Below are positions 38,369-50,814 of a stretch of 64,000 nt of DNA, in pieces (within the stretch, counting starts at the first letter, position 1; each line of letters begins with the position of its first letter). The notes under the pieces are model-generated. The model searched no databases and had not been told where the DNA came from. It saw only the letters and a program-made list of their open reading frames with translations. The translations under genes and the position numbers were made by a program. The DNA comes from Poronia punctata (lineage: Eukaryota > Ascomycota > Sordariomycetes > Xylariales > Xylariaceae): contig MU401505.1 of assembly GCA_022579005.1 (NCBI GenBank), positions 62,001-126,000 of the forward strand. Reading direction: 5' to 3'.

Positions 38369-40895
38369 ATGGCACCTATGCAACGTCTCACCGCTGCCGT
38401 GGCCGTGCTCCTCGCCGGCGCTTCGCCGGCTTGGGGCCTTTACCGAGACGGGTCCACGCTCGTGCCGTGTGATTCGCCCATATATTGCCATGGCGAGATC
38501 CTCAAACAAGTTGAGCTTGCTCACCCCTTCACCGACTCCAAGACCTTTGTAGACATGTGAGCGCAACGATGCAAAATCAATGCCCATGGCGGCCTCGAGC
38601 TCTTCCCACTGACAGACCCAAAGGCCTACAAAGCGACCTCTGGACGAGGTTGTGGAAGCTTTCGAGAAGCTGAGCAAGCCGCTAAGCAATAACACGGAAC
38701 TACACGAGTTTCTGTCGACGTATTTTGGAGAGGCTGGCTCCGAGCTTGAGTCTGTGCCCACCGACGAGCTGGAGACGGATCCTGTCTTCCTTGACAAGAT
38801 TGATGATGCCGTCATCAAGCAGTTTGTCGAAAAGGTCATTGACATCTGGCCTGATTTGACGAGATCATATGCTGGCCACAAGAAATGTGATGGCTGTGTT
38901 GACAGCTACATCCCCATCAACCGCACCTGTAAGTCAACCCTCTCCATACCGAACCACCTACTTTCCTACCGGGTATGTTGGGACGTGGGAAGCCAGGTAT
39001 CCTGGCCAATTACGCTTCGGGGGAATCATCTTTATACACATGTCGTCGCAACCCGATCTAGCTTAAAGTAGATGGATGGGGATACTAACATCGAATCCTT
39101 GCTAGTTGTCGTCGCTGGTGGACGTTTCCGAGAGCCGTACTACTGGGACTCGTATTGGATTCTAGAAGGCCTATTGCGGACAGGGGGCAGTTTCACCAAG
39201 ATCTCACGGTACGTTAAGACCCTCGGTGAATGATGAACCTGTGTGACGTCTTGCCGCCACATACTAATGAATTCTCAGAAACATAATCGAAAACTTCCTT
39301 GACTTTGTCGACGAATATGGCTTTGTTCCTAACGGTGCTCGGATCTATTACCTGAACAGATCCCAGCCACCTCTATTGACTCAAATGGTCAAGATTTATA
39401 TTGAACATTCCAACGACACGAGCATCTTGGACCGGGCATTGCCACTTCTCATCAAGGAGCACAGCTTCTGGTTGACGAACCGCACTATTGAAATCACTGC
39501 CAACGGCTGCACGCACTCTTTGGCTCGGTAAGTCGAATCGATCCATGCGTAGCCAACTAACCGGGCGAGTCTGCTAATCAGTGAAATGGTAAAAAGCTAT
39601 GCCGTTGAGAACACGCAGCCTCGGCCCGAGTCTTATCGTGAAGACTGGATCACTGCCAATAACCAATCGTACTACGCAGCTTCCGGCATCATTTACCCTG
39701 AGACGAAGCCTCTCGACGAGGATGAGAAGGCCACTCTCTATGCGAACCTAGCTACAGGAGCCGAGTCGGGCATCGACTACAGTTCCCGTTGGCTTTCTAA
39801 TCCGGCGGATGCTGCCAATGACGTCTACTTCCCCCTACGATCCCTCAACAACTGGGAAATCATCCCCGTTGATTTGAACTCGATACTGTACGCCAACGAG
39901 ATTGCTATTGCCGGCTATCTTAAAGACGCCGGCGACGAGACTAGAGCGGCCGAGTTTGAAGGCTTGGCTAAGAATCGTTCTGCTTCTATCTATGAGCTGA
40001 TGTGGAACGAAAAGCACTCGAGTTACTTTGATTACAACATGACGTCCAACGCCCAGAACGTCTATGTTCCGGCAGATAAAGATGCCCCGGAGTCGCAGAC
40101 GGCCGGTGCTCCCGAAGGCCAAATGGTGCTCTTCGTACCTGCGCATTATTATCCATTCTGGCTGGGAGCTGCGCCAGACCACATCAAGAAGAACCCCCTC
40201 GCCGTCAAGAATGCCTATCAGCGCGTCGCCGACATTCTTGCGGACAAGCCTGGTGCTATCGCGGCATCAAATCTGGTGACGGGACAACAGTACGTGAAAC
40301 TCTGGCGCGCATAAGTGTGGGGGGTTTTGCTAATGGATTAATAGATGGGATCAACCCAACGTCTGGCCACCACTTGTACATGTCATGATGAAGGGCCTAT
40401 TGAACACGCCACCCACATTCGGAAAGGAAGACCCAGCCTACAAAGAGACGCAAGATATAGCCCTAGATATCGCACAGCGATACCTAGACAGCACATTTTG
40501 CACGTGGATAGCGACAGGTGGTTCTACTGACGAGACACCACGATTAGATGGGATCGAGGATCCCGAAGCCCAGGGAATCATGTTCGAGAAATACTCGGAC
40601 GAGGCCATCAACGTGGCCGGCGGAGGTGGTGAGTACGAGGTTGTCGAGGGATTCGGCTGGACGAACGGTGTGCTCATGTGGGCCGTTGACACTTTTGGAA
40701 ATAAATGTACGTTGCCTCTTGTGACTTGTCCCCCCTTTTCTGTTTTTTGCTTCCCCTTTTGCTAACGACCCATCTATAGTGAAACGCCCAGAGTGCGGCA
40801 ACATAGCCCCTGCACAGACCGACCATAAGAGAGCCGTCTTCCTGTCGAACATAGACGCTCGGTGGACAAAGAAGTTTGGCAGACACGCTGTCTAA
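38369..40895 (+). CDS. Secreted alpha,alpha-trehalase, GH37
   Basis: Splits trehalose into two glucose molecules at the cell surface or outside it. There are seven exons: 38369..38556, 38624..38928, 39106..39208, 39279..39527, 39597 (or 39582)..40289, 40345..40706 and 40780..40895; 671 or 676 residues. Residues 1-23 are a signal peptide ending ASPAWG. The first GH37 signature is AGGRFREPYYWDSY (168-181), with Ala replacing the usual Pro. ESGIDYSSRW carries the likely acid Asp342. The second signature QWDQPNVWPP is near 513. GGGGEYEVVEGFGWTNG precedes the C-terminus. N-glycosylation sequons (NRT, NRS, NDT, NMT) fit secretion. Intron 1 ends at an AAG 8 bases past a CTGACAG, and intron 4 has two in-frame acceptors 15 bases apart. 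The gene is convergent with a GNAT gene. Confidence 0.94.
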
Positions 40896-41230
40896 GCTAT
40901 CGAATTTGGATATTTGTAGTAATATGTTTCGACTAAACTTAGGCTGTATTATTTGGATTAGAACTTGGTTGGCTAATCACATTCATCAATATCTAATACG
41001 CATCTTCTGTTTATATGTTTCGAACTGTTCTATCTGTACTCGTAGCCGCGTGCTCGCTTTTTGATTCTAACCCATTGTAAGTTAACGTCTGGTATATATA
41101 TATATAAATGGCATGCTGAAACCACCAAGCTCGAGGCCTTATCAAATCTTAATCGACCTTCGCCTCATTATACATACATCCTGTAACCGGGGATATTGCC
41201 ATGGAATGGATAAGATGGGAAATCCTCGAA
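40896..41230. other. Intergenic, convergent 3' ends of trehalase and GNAT genes
   Basis: A/T-rich with a TATATATATATA run at 41094-41105. No gene is seen. Confidence 0.55.
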
Positions 41231-41897
41231 TCAAGCTTCTATATCTGTCCTAACAAGGCCAAATATGTCTTCACTTATAACCTTGCCGTCCTTGACGGCC
41301 GCCATCCTGCGCGACCCCTCCTTGACGAAACCCGCCTTGGAGAGCACACGCTTACTACCTTCATTCCCCTCAAACACTCCGGCCTCGATACGCAGGAGCT
41401 CAGGTAACGTGGCGAAAGCCCAACGCGTGAATTCCCGAACGGCCTCGCTCATGACTTTTTTTCCTTTATTAATAAAACACAATTCTTTTCTTTCCTTGGT
41501 AAGATAGATGGATAGACTTACTCCCTCTCCCCCAAAACTTCCTCGAGCAATAATACCCCAATTCCCTCGTCCCGCTATAGATGGGATCACCTTTTGGTGC
41601 CTCCAGGCCTATAGAACCGGCTAATTCACCCGATGGTAAAGCGAAGACGCCGAATTGTAACATTGTGGTTGTTTCTTTGCTGCCGGATTTCCTTTTCGAA
41701 TCAGCGGCACGACAGAGCGATATCCATTCCTCGCCATCTTTTATCGTGTATGGCGAGGGAAAGCGCGAGCGCAGCCATCGGGCGATTTCGGGGTCGTTGG
41801 CTGAGTGGGCTATTGCTTCGGTGTCGGTCTCTTCGTAGGGGCGGAGGTAGATTTTGGGGGTGTGGAGGATGGATGTTGGGGGGATTTGCTCAGACAT
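41231..41897 (-). CDS. GNAT-family N-acetyltransferase
   Basis: Acetyl-CoA-dependent acetyltransferase of the RimJ/RimL-like group; substrate unknown. There are two exons: 41897..41522 and 41454..41231, giving 199 residues. The intron (GTAAGT...AAAAAAG) joins FWGRG to IMSEAVREF. Residues 12-50 are the first strand and helices (IYLRPYEETDTEAIAHSANDPEIARWL). GELAGSIGLE is the central strand pair. RELGYYCSRKFWGRGIMSEAV is the acetyl-CoA binding motif region. IEAGVFEGNEGSKRVLSKAGFVKEGSRR is the conserved motif-B end with the N-x-x-S-x-R/V and G-F pattern. No targeting signal is obvious, so it is probably cytosolic. The acceptor lacks a pyrimidine before AG, but phase and family fit are good. Confidence 0.88.
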
Positions 41898-43200
41898 TTT
41901 TTGGGGGGTTTTTTTCTCTCGAATTGAGGGTTGTTGGGGTTATGTTTTGGCTTGAAGTTATTTTATATGTTGAATTGTCAATGGTTCGTTCTATTTCTAT
42001 GCATCCGGAGGGCCTCTCTACCTATTGGGGTGTAGGTACCTATCTAAGTCGTCAAGTCAAGCAAGATGAAAGAGTTCACTTTTGGTGAAATTGTAAGCTG
42101 TGTTTTATATCTAGATATATTATAACTATGGCAAGTCGTGGGTGAGTCTGAGTCATACGGCCAGCTTACCGCATAAGAGTTTGTGAGAATGGATTGTGTC
42201 TTTGCATAGCAGTCGGCGATGTCGGTGAATATGTAGGTAGGTATTTTGTCTGTCCGTCGGTCCGTCATAGAAGTGATGACTGACAATCGAAACTCTACGA
42301 TCAGAGTCCGGTTGCCGGCTTGAGTCGCTTGACAGACACGATTAATATCAAAGCAGCAATGCCTGTAAAGAGCTTGGTTTTACTACAGAGTCCAGAACTG
42401 TTCGTGTGCGACCTGGGATAATTGGTGCTCAACGACGAGCTAGCATTTTTTAGGTAAAGTTTAAGATAAAGATCTCTATTGGCCCTGTATTAGTAGAAAA
42501 CATTAAGCAAGTTAATGATTTTACTTGAGCCGAATCTTAAACTTGTTGTTGTCGTACTGGGCCTTTCGATCAAGCGTAATGGCATGTCGTAAAGCACGTG
42601 GGGTTGGGAACATGGGCGAGGTAGGACCAAGCCCGCCAAGCTCACAACAGGGAACGGAGCACAGGGATGACACAAGTACCTAAAGACATCCCGTTAGGGA
42701 AGTTCTTCGTATCTCGCTAGCCCCCAATTGGTTGGACTGATTGGTCAGTCGCTCACCTCGACCCTGGAAAGTGAAGGTGGCCTTTCCCGCTGGCTGAAAC
42801 ATTGAGAGTTCGAAATCCTCCAAGGCTTGAACAGCCTCAACTGACCAGCTGTCTTTTTATTGCTTCAAGTAGGTATCTATCCTACCAATCCTTCCCATAT
42901 CTCAACATTGGTATATTGAGGTAAAGCAAACCCCCTGGCGGCCGATTGTAACCTAACCCATCTGCTGACAGCATATTGTTTTAGATTGGCGGTTTGGCCG
43001 GCATTTTTAACACACCAACCTTCATGCTTGCGCCTGTTTCTCACCTGATGTCGCACTGGCGGTAATCTGTTCCCGTCGTCGTTCTGTCCATTGCCTCATA
43101 CCGTCCGCACCACGATTTATAGCGCCGCTCGCGAACTCCAAGGGGCTCGGAGTGCTGTTACCGCCCGCCGAATAGACACCCACTATACCAACCGACCGCG
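41898..43200. other. Divergent promoter region GNAT / ERV46
   Basis: 1.3 kb without a supportable gene. A GAGTTCGAAATCC string near 42805 looks like a tRNA B box, but no acceptor stem or A box pairs with it. TAGGTAGGTA occurs near 42233. Confidence 0.55.
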
Positions 43201-44699
43201 ATGGCCGGTAAATCGAGATTCACCAGGCTAGACGCCTTTACCAAGACCGTCGAAGATGCAAGAATACGCACCACCTCCGGTGGTATTGTCACTATAGTCT
43301 CGCTTATTGTTGTTTTATATCTGGCTTGGGGAGAATGGCTGGACTACAGGAGAATTGTGGTACACCCCGAGCTCGTCGTCGATAAAGGCCGAGGTGCGCC
43401 CCCCGCCTCTGTCCCCCTTGAGATTGATGTATACAGCACACTCACATGATTGCAGGCGATCGCATGGAGATTCATATGAACATCACCTTCCCTAGACTGC
43501 CTTGTGAACTCCTTACCCTTGATGTAATGGATGTATCTGGCGAACAACAACATGGTGTTTTACATGGTGTGAAGAAGGTCAGGCTTCAACCCGCTTCACA
43601 GGGCGGAAGAGTCATCGACATTACCGCGCTAGCCCTGTTAGTCTCGACCCATTAAAACCTCTCTATCGCCGCTGTGAGAGTTGCTATTAACGACTGCCAT
43701 AGACACGACAAGAGTAACGAGGCGCCACACCTGGATCCGGAATACTGCGGTGACTGCTACGGAGCGCCCGCTCCGCCGTCAGCAGAAAAGCCGGGCTGCT
43801 GTAATACTTGCGATGATGTGCGAAACGCGTATGCGCAGGCATCATGGGCCTTTGGTAGGGGCGAGGGTGTCGAACAATGCCAGCGTGAGCATTATGCGGA
43901 AAAGCTGGACGAGCAGAGACATGAAGGGTGCCGGGTCGAGGGCGACATCCGCGTCAACAAGGTCATAGGAAACTTCCACTTCGCCCCCGGCCGGAGCTTT
44001 ACCAATTTCAACACGCATGTTCATGATTTAAAGAACTACTGGGATAGCCCGGTAAAACACTCGTTCGAACACGAAATTCACCAGCTACGGTTTGGCCCCC
44101 AGCTTCCCGAAGATCTTGCCGAGAAGCACGTCAACAGCAAGCCCTGGACAAACCACCACATCAACCCGCTGGACCAAGTCAAGCAGTCGACCGATGACCC
44201 CACCTTCAACTTCATGTACTTTGTCAAGGTCGTGCCTACGGCATATCTGCCTTTAAGCATGGCTGGGACCGATGGATATCGACAAAAGAAGGGCGACGAT
44301 GCCTGGCTAGGTAATCTTGGAAGCAGTTTTGACGGGAGCTTGGAGACCCACCAATACTCCGTGACGAGCCACAAGCGAAGCCTTCGTGGCGGCGACGATA
44401 AAGCCGAGGGCCACCCCGAACGGTTGCACGCTTCCCACGGCATTCCTGGCGTTTTCTTCTCCTACGTAAGTGCCCAGCAGAAAGGTGGTCTCCCGTGTGG
44501 TTAATACTAATGCTCAATTTCATAGGACATCTCGCCAATGAAGGTAATCAACCGGGAAGAGCGAGCTAAAACATTTGCTGGGTTCCTTGCTGGTCTTTGT
44601 GCTGTATTGGGTGGCACGTTGACGGTAGCAGCAGCAGTGGACCGCGGTGTCTATGAGGGAGCTACAAGGCTGAAAAAGCTTCAGGGGAAGACCCTGTGA
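43201..44699 (+). CDS. ERV46: COPII vesicle cargo protein Erv46 (ERGIC3)
   Basis: Membrane protein cycling between ER and Golgi; with Erv41 it retrieves escaped ER residents. There are four exons: 43201..43393, 43456..43636, 43703..44465 and 44526..44699, giving 436 residues. After a short cytosolic N-terminus (RLDAFTKTVEDARIRTTSGG) comes a membrane span (about 28-45, IVTIVSLIVVLYLAW). The luminal domain has MNITFPRLPCELLTLDVMDVSGEQQ and the signature CGDCYGA...GCCNTCDDVRNAY, a cysteine-rich motif shared with ERGIC3. The second span is FLAGLCAVLGGTLTVAAAV near the end, and the cytosolic tail is basic (RLKKLQGKTL). All features and both termini match the family, so the model is probably complete. 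The first donor, GTGCGC, is weak but preserves DKGRGDRMEIH. Confidence 0.95.
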
Positions 44700-46031
44700 T
44701 GATGGGCCAGGAACAAAGAGGGACCCTTTTTATTTTCTGTTTCTGCTTGGTGTACTGTGTGTAGATTAAAAAAAACTTACGTCTAGTTAACGGTAGGTAG
44801 GCCCCGGGTCGATCTTTTATAGTGGAGCATTCAATACGGAGTTATCAGGCTATGTGTCAAAGAGTAAAGTTACACCTACCTACGAGTACAGAATACGTGT
44901 AACTCGTGGTGTGTATATTATTGTTCTTTCCTTCTTGAAGTATGTAATTTGAACCTATGAATCACCCTCTCTTCAACCCTGAAAGTCAACAGCGATATAA
45001 ACCCCCGTTATTAAGGGAGATGCAGATCCACCAATACGACCTAGCCATCATCTGAGTTCCTGTAACACAGTCTGTATAATTATATTGCTGCTGGTTCGAA
45101 AACGCTATTCTGATGTTCTGGAAAAGTTAGGCCACCTAATGAGTAAACTAGTACTGAAAGACAGTAGGTGCCAAGACTCTCCCGTCCAACATATCTCTTG
45201 TATATCGTGATAGGCGGGCTTGGCTAATGCGTACCCCATTAAATCAATCTCTAAAAGTCCGCGGAGTGCCCACCTTTCCGCCCAGTAACCAGTCATGTGT
45301 CAACATGGGGAATGTATAATTACAGCAGGTCCCCGCCTGCGACGACCCTGAGCGGGACAACAGCACTGCAGCACCCACACGACACTGTAGCACAACACAG
45401 CAGCACAGCACAGCGCAGCAAGTACAGCTGGAGTGCGTTACGCCAAGTGCCCCCTTTCTCCAGTCAGCTTCAAACATCTTGAAAACCGAAGAGCCCTTTA
45501 GTCGTGCCAATCAGCTAGGTTAGGCCAACATCCCTCCCATCCGATGTGTCCTTGTTTTTTCTTATTTCTACATCAATATACCTAACCAGTCGGATCATCG
45601 ATGCCAGCCGCAAGGTGTCAGCCGTTCGCGCCTTTGAATCGCTTAACGTCCATTATCCTTTGTTACGAAGCCATCCTGTCCCGCTCCGGTCGATCCCTGA
45701 TTCCCTGGCAGAGCCCCGAGCCTCTCTCCTATTCGGGCCATTCCTCTTGGGCAACATTGGCAGTATCGACTTCGTAATTCATGCATCATCCGACGCTTGC
45801 CGTCGCCAAACATTCGCAACAGTATATTACTTGCATTAGCTCTCGAGCCCGCCAGCTACCGAACTGTTGTCAGGGCGCGCCGAACCATACCTCGACCTGG
45901 TCTTGACCATCCACCCAGGCGCACAGGCTAGCCCAAGGTTAGACCAACGGTCAGGTGGCCTTGGAATCGCGCTTTTCGGACGCTTACAGATTTACCCCGG
46001 ATAGTTCTAGACCGTATTTCTTTCGTTCAAA
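44700..46031. other. Intergenic, long leader of the Sel1-repeat gene
   Basis: It contains ACACCTACCTACGAGTAC near 44872, a CAGCA/CAGCACAG-rich patch at about 45361-45421, and a C/T-rich leader toward 46032. No open frame is supported. Confidence 0.55.
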
Positions 46032-48346
46032 ATGTCTAAGAACCATCCCGATTTCATCGATCTACGGTCGAGCTCTTCCCACTCCTCGCGCCCACTCCGA
46101 TCTCCAAGGTTACATGTCGCTGGCGAGGTACCGCCTGCGTTGTCCCCGCTCGATGCCTTTGCTGCTCAGAGTCGCTTGCTTGCCAGACAGCTCGAGGAGA
46201 GCGCAAAGAATGGCAATCGTGTGAGCCGCCTGCCTCCATTGACGACGCAGAGCCCCTTGATCGTCCAGGGTCGCTCCGAGTACTTTCGTTCCATGTCCTA
46301 CGATTCCACCGACGAGCAACAAGGTTCTTTCTCCCCGAGACACAATGCTGGTCTGGGCCTGACTACGGAAATCGAAACACCCTCTGAGCGACCGGTTTCG
46401 ATGCACCCGCGGATGAGTCGCGTCCCTCCTACGCCTGATGAATCCATACCGATCCCACCGAATCCGTTCAAGGATGGTTTACGTGGCCGATCCCTACAGA
46501 GGGTTGTTGAGCAAGGTATATATGGTGCTCGCAGAGAACAGTCCCCCGCAGACCTCGAATCCGAGACGAGGTCACTACACCAGCCAAGTAGCTTACGGGA
46601 GGTTTCGCCAACGCGCGGCCGTTTGCCACAGTCGCCGGAAAAGCTTACCAAAACGGCTTCCAATGAGTCGGCTACCCTATTCCCCCCTCGATCCATGTTC
46701 CCGAAACGGTCTTCGAGTATCATGTCGGCACCGTTGGAGTCCAACACGGAAGATAATCTCGGCGCATCTTTCCATTCCCAACCCCCTCGGAAACTGTCAT
46801 CTAGCAGTGGATTATCGGGACCAGTGCTAGCATCTCCCATAGCCCACTATCAGAGATCGCCATCCATCAGTTCAGAGGCCTCTGTACCATTACCGAGGCC
46901 GTCTTTTAACTTCTCCCGCCCAATGAGCCGCGCCGGGACACCGGTTCTAGATGCCCCATCCCGGCAAGCGTCCTCGGACAGCCACCCATCTTTTATCCTA
47001 GCCGACGAAACTGCACATACGCCGGTCAGTATGCACAGTGAGGCATTCGCCGAAGCCAATATAGATGAGGGGAGGGCAGCGACTTCGTATGCTCATTCCA
47101 AATACTCACTACCACGTGGTAAATCGTTACAGCGTAACTCTGGCCTCTTCCATGAAGCCGAGCAATCTTCTTCGTTGACATGGGAGCCACCTCATGTGCC
47201 TACAGGAAATAGACATACCCCGCCGTCACCACCAACTCGGCCATCCAGCTCCTCCTCACGGCCCCAAGATGGCATAGCCATAGCAGACCCGCTCATAGGC
47301 CGCCCCTCGATGGAACGCAGCAAATTATCTACTGAATTGTCAGTAGATGGCGAGCCGTCGCCAGAAGCCAGTCGGCCATCGACGCAAGATAGCAAACCGT
47401 CTGTAGAGATACCCCGAGGGCGGCCCTTGACGTCGGTCGCTCACGATCAAAGCCAAGAGAGAGCTAGAACGCCCATGTCTGTATCGACGAGTGATTCTGC
47501 CAGTACTATAAAGGCATCGAAGCCACAATCATCGGCTCCCACGGCGGCCGAGATGAGTCCAGAGGAGCATTTGGCCAAGGGCATCAAATGTCACGAGGAT
47601 GGGTCGGTGAAGGAATCGACATACCATCTGCGGCTTGCTGCGCATGGTGGGGATCCTACGGGAATGCTCTTATATGCTCTAGCATGTCGACACGGTTGGG
47701 GAATGCGGCCGAATCAACGAGAAGGTGTACAATGGCTTCGAAAGGCTGCCGATATCGTGAGTGCAGAAATAGCGGACGACGAGAACCAAGCCAAGGCAGG
47801 CAAGACGGTAGACTTTTCAGACAATAAAACCAGGAAGGCCCAGTTCGCATTGAGTATTTACGAATTAGGCGTCAGTCACATGAACGGGTGGGGCATTGAG
47901 CAGGACAAGGCACTGGCACTGCGGTGTTTTGAAATATCAGGAAGTAAGTTGGATGTTTTGCTTTCAACCTCCACTTTAATTAGGGGGATAAAAAAAACTA
48001 AGATATGATGGGGTATAGGTTGGGGTGATGTTGATGCTCTTGCAGAAGCTGGCTTTTGCTATGCACAGGGTATAGGGTGCAAAAAGGACCTCAAAAAGAG
48101 TGCAAGGTTCTATCGATTGGCAGAAGCGAAAGGGATGAGCATGCCGGGAAATAGCTGGTAAGACCCCTAACCTAGAACATTGTCACGGCCGGTCATGCTA
48201 TGGAGCTGATGTTAACTTAACTCGGTGGCAGGATTCACAAGTCAAAATATAGCGATGACGCGAGCAGCACGAAATCGATGAAAGATAGGAACAAATCGAA
48301 AAGTAGAGGCATTTTCGGCAAAAAGTCCAAGGATACTGCAACTTGA
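46032..48346 (+). CDS. Sel1-repeat protein, Dsf2-like
   Basis: Three exons: 46032..47943, 48019..48157 and 48232..48346, giving 721 residues. The joins rebuild EISGSWGDVDALAEAG and PGNSWIHKSKY. Residues 1 to about 500 are disordered and rich in Ser, Pro and Arg, with many SP and RxxS sites likely to be phosphorylated. From about 510 (MSPEEHLAKGIKCHEDG) there are Sel1/TPR-like repeats: ESTYHLRLAAHGGDPTGMLLYALACRHGWGM, then AQFALSIYELGVSHMNGWGIEQDKALALRCF, then ALAEAGFCYAQGIGCKKDLKKSARFYRLA (each read as pattern A-x-G-Y-x-x-G). The C-terminus is basic (SKSRGIFGKKSKD). The architecture matches fungal relatives of yeast Dsf2 and, more distantly, Skt5/Chs4-type activators. The precise role is unknown. 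It is convergent with the threonine aldolase gene. Confidence 0.85.
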
Positions 48347-49144
48347 GTTGCAAAGCAAGAGAGCACTATTCAGATTCAAGCTTATTTGGCGTTTGGGGTT
48401 GTGGGGGTATATTTCGACAAAAGCATCGTTATATCGTCATCGGTTTGGCCACATCGACCTCGAGTTTTTTCTTTTATTTATTTCAAGGGCAACTCTCGAT
48501 TACCCAGTCGGTCTCGCCGCCAATTCGGCATTGAAAGGCTTACTTGCCACTCAGTATGGCGTGCAAACCCCTATTCGATTTTCAGCAATTGCTGTTGTTT
48601 GTTCCTGTGTATATCGGAATCCGATGATTTCTGAAGCGAGGGCGCTTCCATTACACGCATTATACTTATAGCATAAGGAGGCGTGCGGTTCCTAGAATCG
48701 AACAAGATACCTACTGGGCGAGATAGTTTAGCTAGCTGGCAACGAAACGCGGCACGCAGTTTCTGCACCACTCTCAAGGTTGACAGTCACCCCACAAGCG
48801 GGAGTTTTTCTGTCGGTCTAGACTCTACAAGCTTAGACGCTGTTGGATAGCGCGAATTATGAGCGAACTCGAAACTAGAATCGAAACAAAAGTTATTCGG
48901 ATACTGCGATAGCGATAGCTACACTATTTACGGTATTCTATTGGCTTATACCTACCTAGTCTACTCGGCGCTTTGCCTGGTTCCCTTGTGTGTGCAGCCC
49001 TGTATGCGAATATCCTTGCAGACTGCACACCATACAACTGTATAGTAAGTGCCATGCATGTATTTTTAACGCATCCCTGGATGGACATGCAGCATGTGAA
49101 GGCGCCACATATGTCATCGACGACCAAAATCAGCACTTACGCCA
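48347..49144. other. Intergenic, convergent 3' ends
   Basis: 3' regions of the Sel1-repeat and threonine aldolase genes. CTACCTAG occurs near 48953. No gene was found. Confidence 0.55.
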
Positions 49145-50776
49145 TCACCGCCCGTAAGGCCCTGTTCCGCGGTCGTTTTTGTCAGCTTGGGCTCCGGTCG
49201 CCCTCTCCTCGGCGACTTTCTGGAATACGATGGCCAACTTCTCAAGGGCTTCCTCTCCAATTTGATAATGGGTAATGACTGAGAAGGTTGATGTTAATAC
49301 GATTTGTGCCGAGAAAGGGAAAGGGAGGGAGGTTTGTTGATGGCCGACACTTACGACGGTTGGCCATGAGCTTTATCCCGACCTCGCGGCCCAGTTGCTC
49401 GAACCTGGCGGCGCTACAACCCATGGAATCCAAGTCCAGCCAGCACATGTTGGTCTCGACGGGTTTCTGCATGCGACCTCCCAGGTCCGTCCACATTTTC
49501 TCTACCCGTCGCGCCGTGTCATGCGTAGCCTTCAACAGACCACCAGTGCCGTTCGCGTCTCGGCCGAAGGTGACGTCGACGGCGACGCGCGCAGCGGCAG
49601 CCACGACGCCCGACTGGCGCAGACCTCCACCGATGGCCTTACGCACCCACCTAGCGTGTTTGATAGCGGCGCGGGGGCCGACGACGACACTACCGATGGG
49701 TGCGCCCAGACCCTTTGAAAAGCATAGACTGATGGTGTCGAAGCAGGCGCCGTAATCGGACAAGGAGCCAGCCCCGGCAGACGCGGCCTCCCACAGACGC
49801 GCGCCGTCGCAGTGCATCAGGATGCCGTGCTCGCGCGCAAAGGCCGAGATGCGCTTTGTCTCGGCTAGAGGCATCACCATGCCCCCGAGGGTGTTTTCTA
49901 AGCTGATGACCCGCGTCGGACACGCGTGCACGTCGTCGCCTAGGACGACGTTTTGTTGGACGTCCTCGAGTGTGAGATATCGGCTGTTGCTTGGTTGGAC
50001 GGGCGTGACGAGGGCTCCGCTGAGGGATGCTACGCTGTGTGATATGATGTGTGAGTGAGTGAGTGTTTGAGTGGTCGGACCGTTTATGTATCTTGTGTGT
50101 TGCGCATAGTCCCCATATATATAAGGGGTTATTTTTCGTTTTTTTTACTTACCCACCAGCTTCATATCTCATGATATGCGAACGAGCATCACACAAGACG
50201 CTATGAGGCGGTTGCGTGAGAAGCGCCCTCAACGCCACCTGGTTCCCCATCGTGCCGGATAGGACAAACAGACCGGCCTCTTTACCGGCCAACGCAGCCA
50301 CGTGGGCTTCTAACCCGATGGTCGTCTGGTCTTCTTCAAATACGTCGTCCAGCAAGGTGGTGGTTTGGATTGCGTTGAGCATGGCCATTGTTGGCGTGGT
50401 CATTGTATCGCCTAGGTATTTTAACGGTCAGCTTGAATTGTAGAAGAACAGAGTCATTACCACGATAGTAGAAATAGAAACAGAAATATGTAAATAAAAG
50501 ACCGTTGCCATGTCGTCTAAGATACCTCTTGGCAGTTTTGTAAAACAAAGTGACAAAAGTCTATCCCTTTTTGCATGTGAAACAGAAATAGTACTGTATA
50601 ACATAGGTAAGCTTTCACTCACTACGAAAATCAAAAGCGGCAGCGCCTTGATTACCGACCCAGCTACTAGCCGGTAAACCGCCGAGGTTTCCATTTCCGT
50701 TTCCGTTATTCTCCATTTTGTTCCGGATGGCCGTAGAATGGTATGTGTGGAAATCCGAAGTTGTTGCTTGGAGGGG

Positions 50777-50814
<38 letters not shown>

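Noticed and set aside
42755..42825. Possible tRNA around GAGTTCGAAATCC
   Set aside because: B-box-like string, but the T stem has a mismatch and no matching acceptor stem or A box lies at the required distance.
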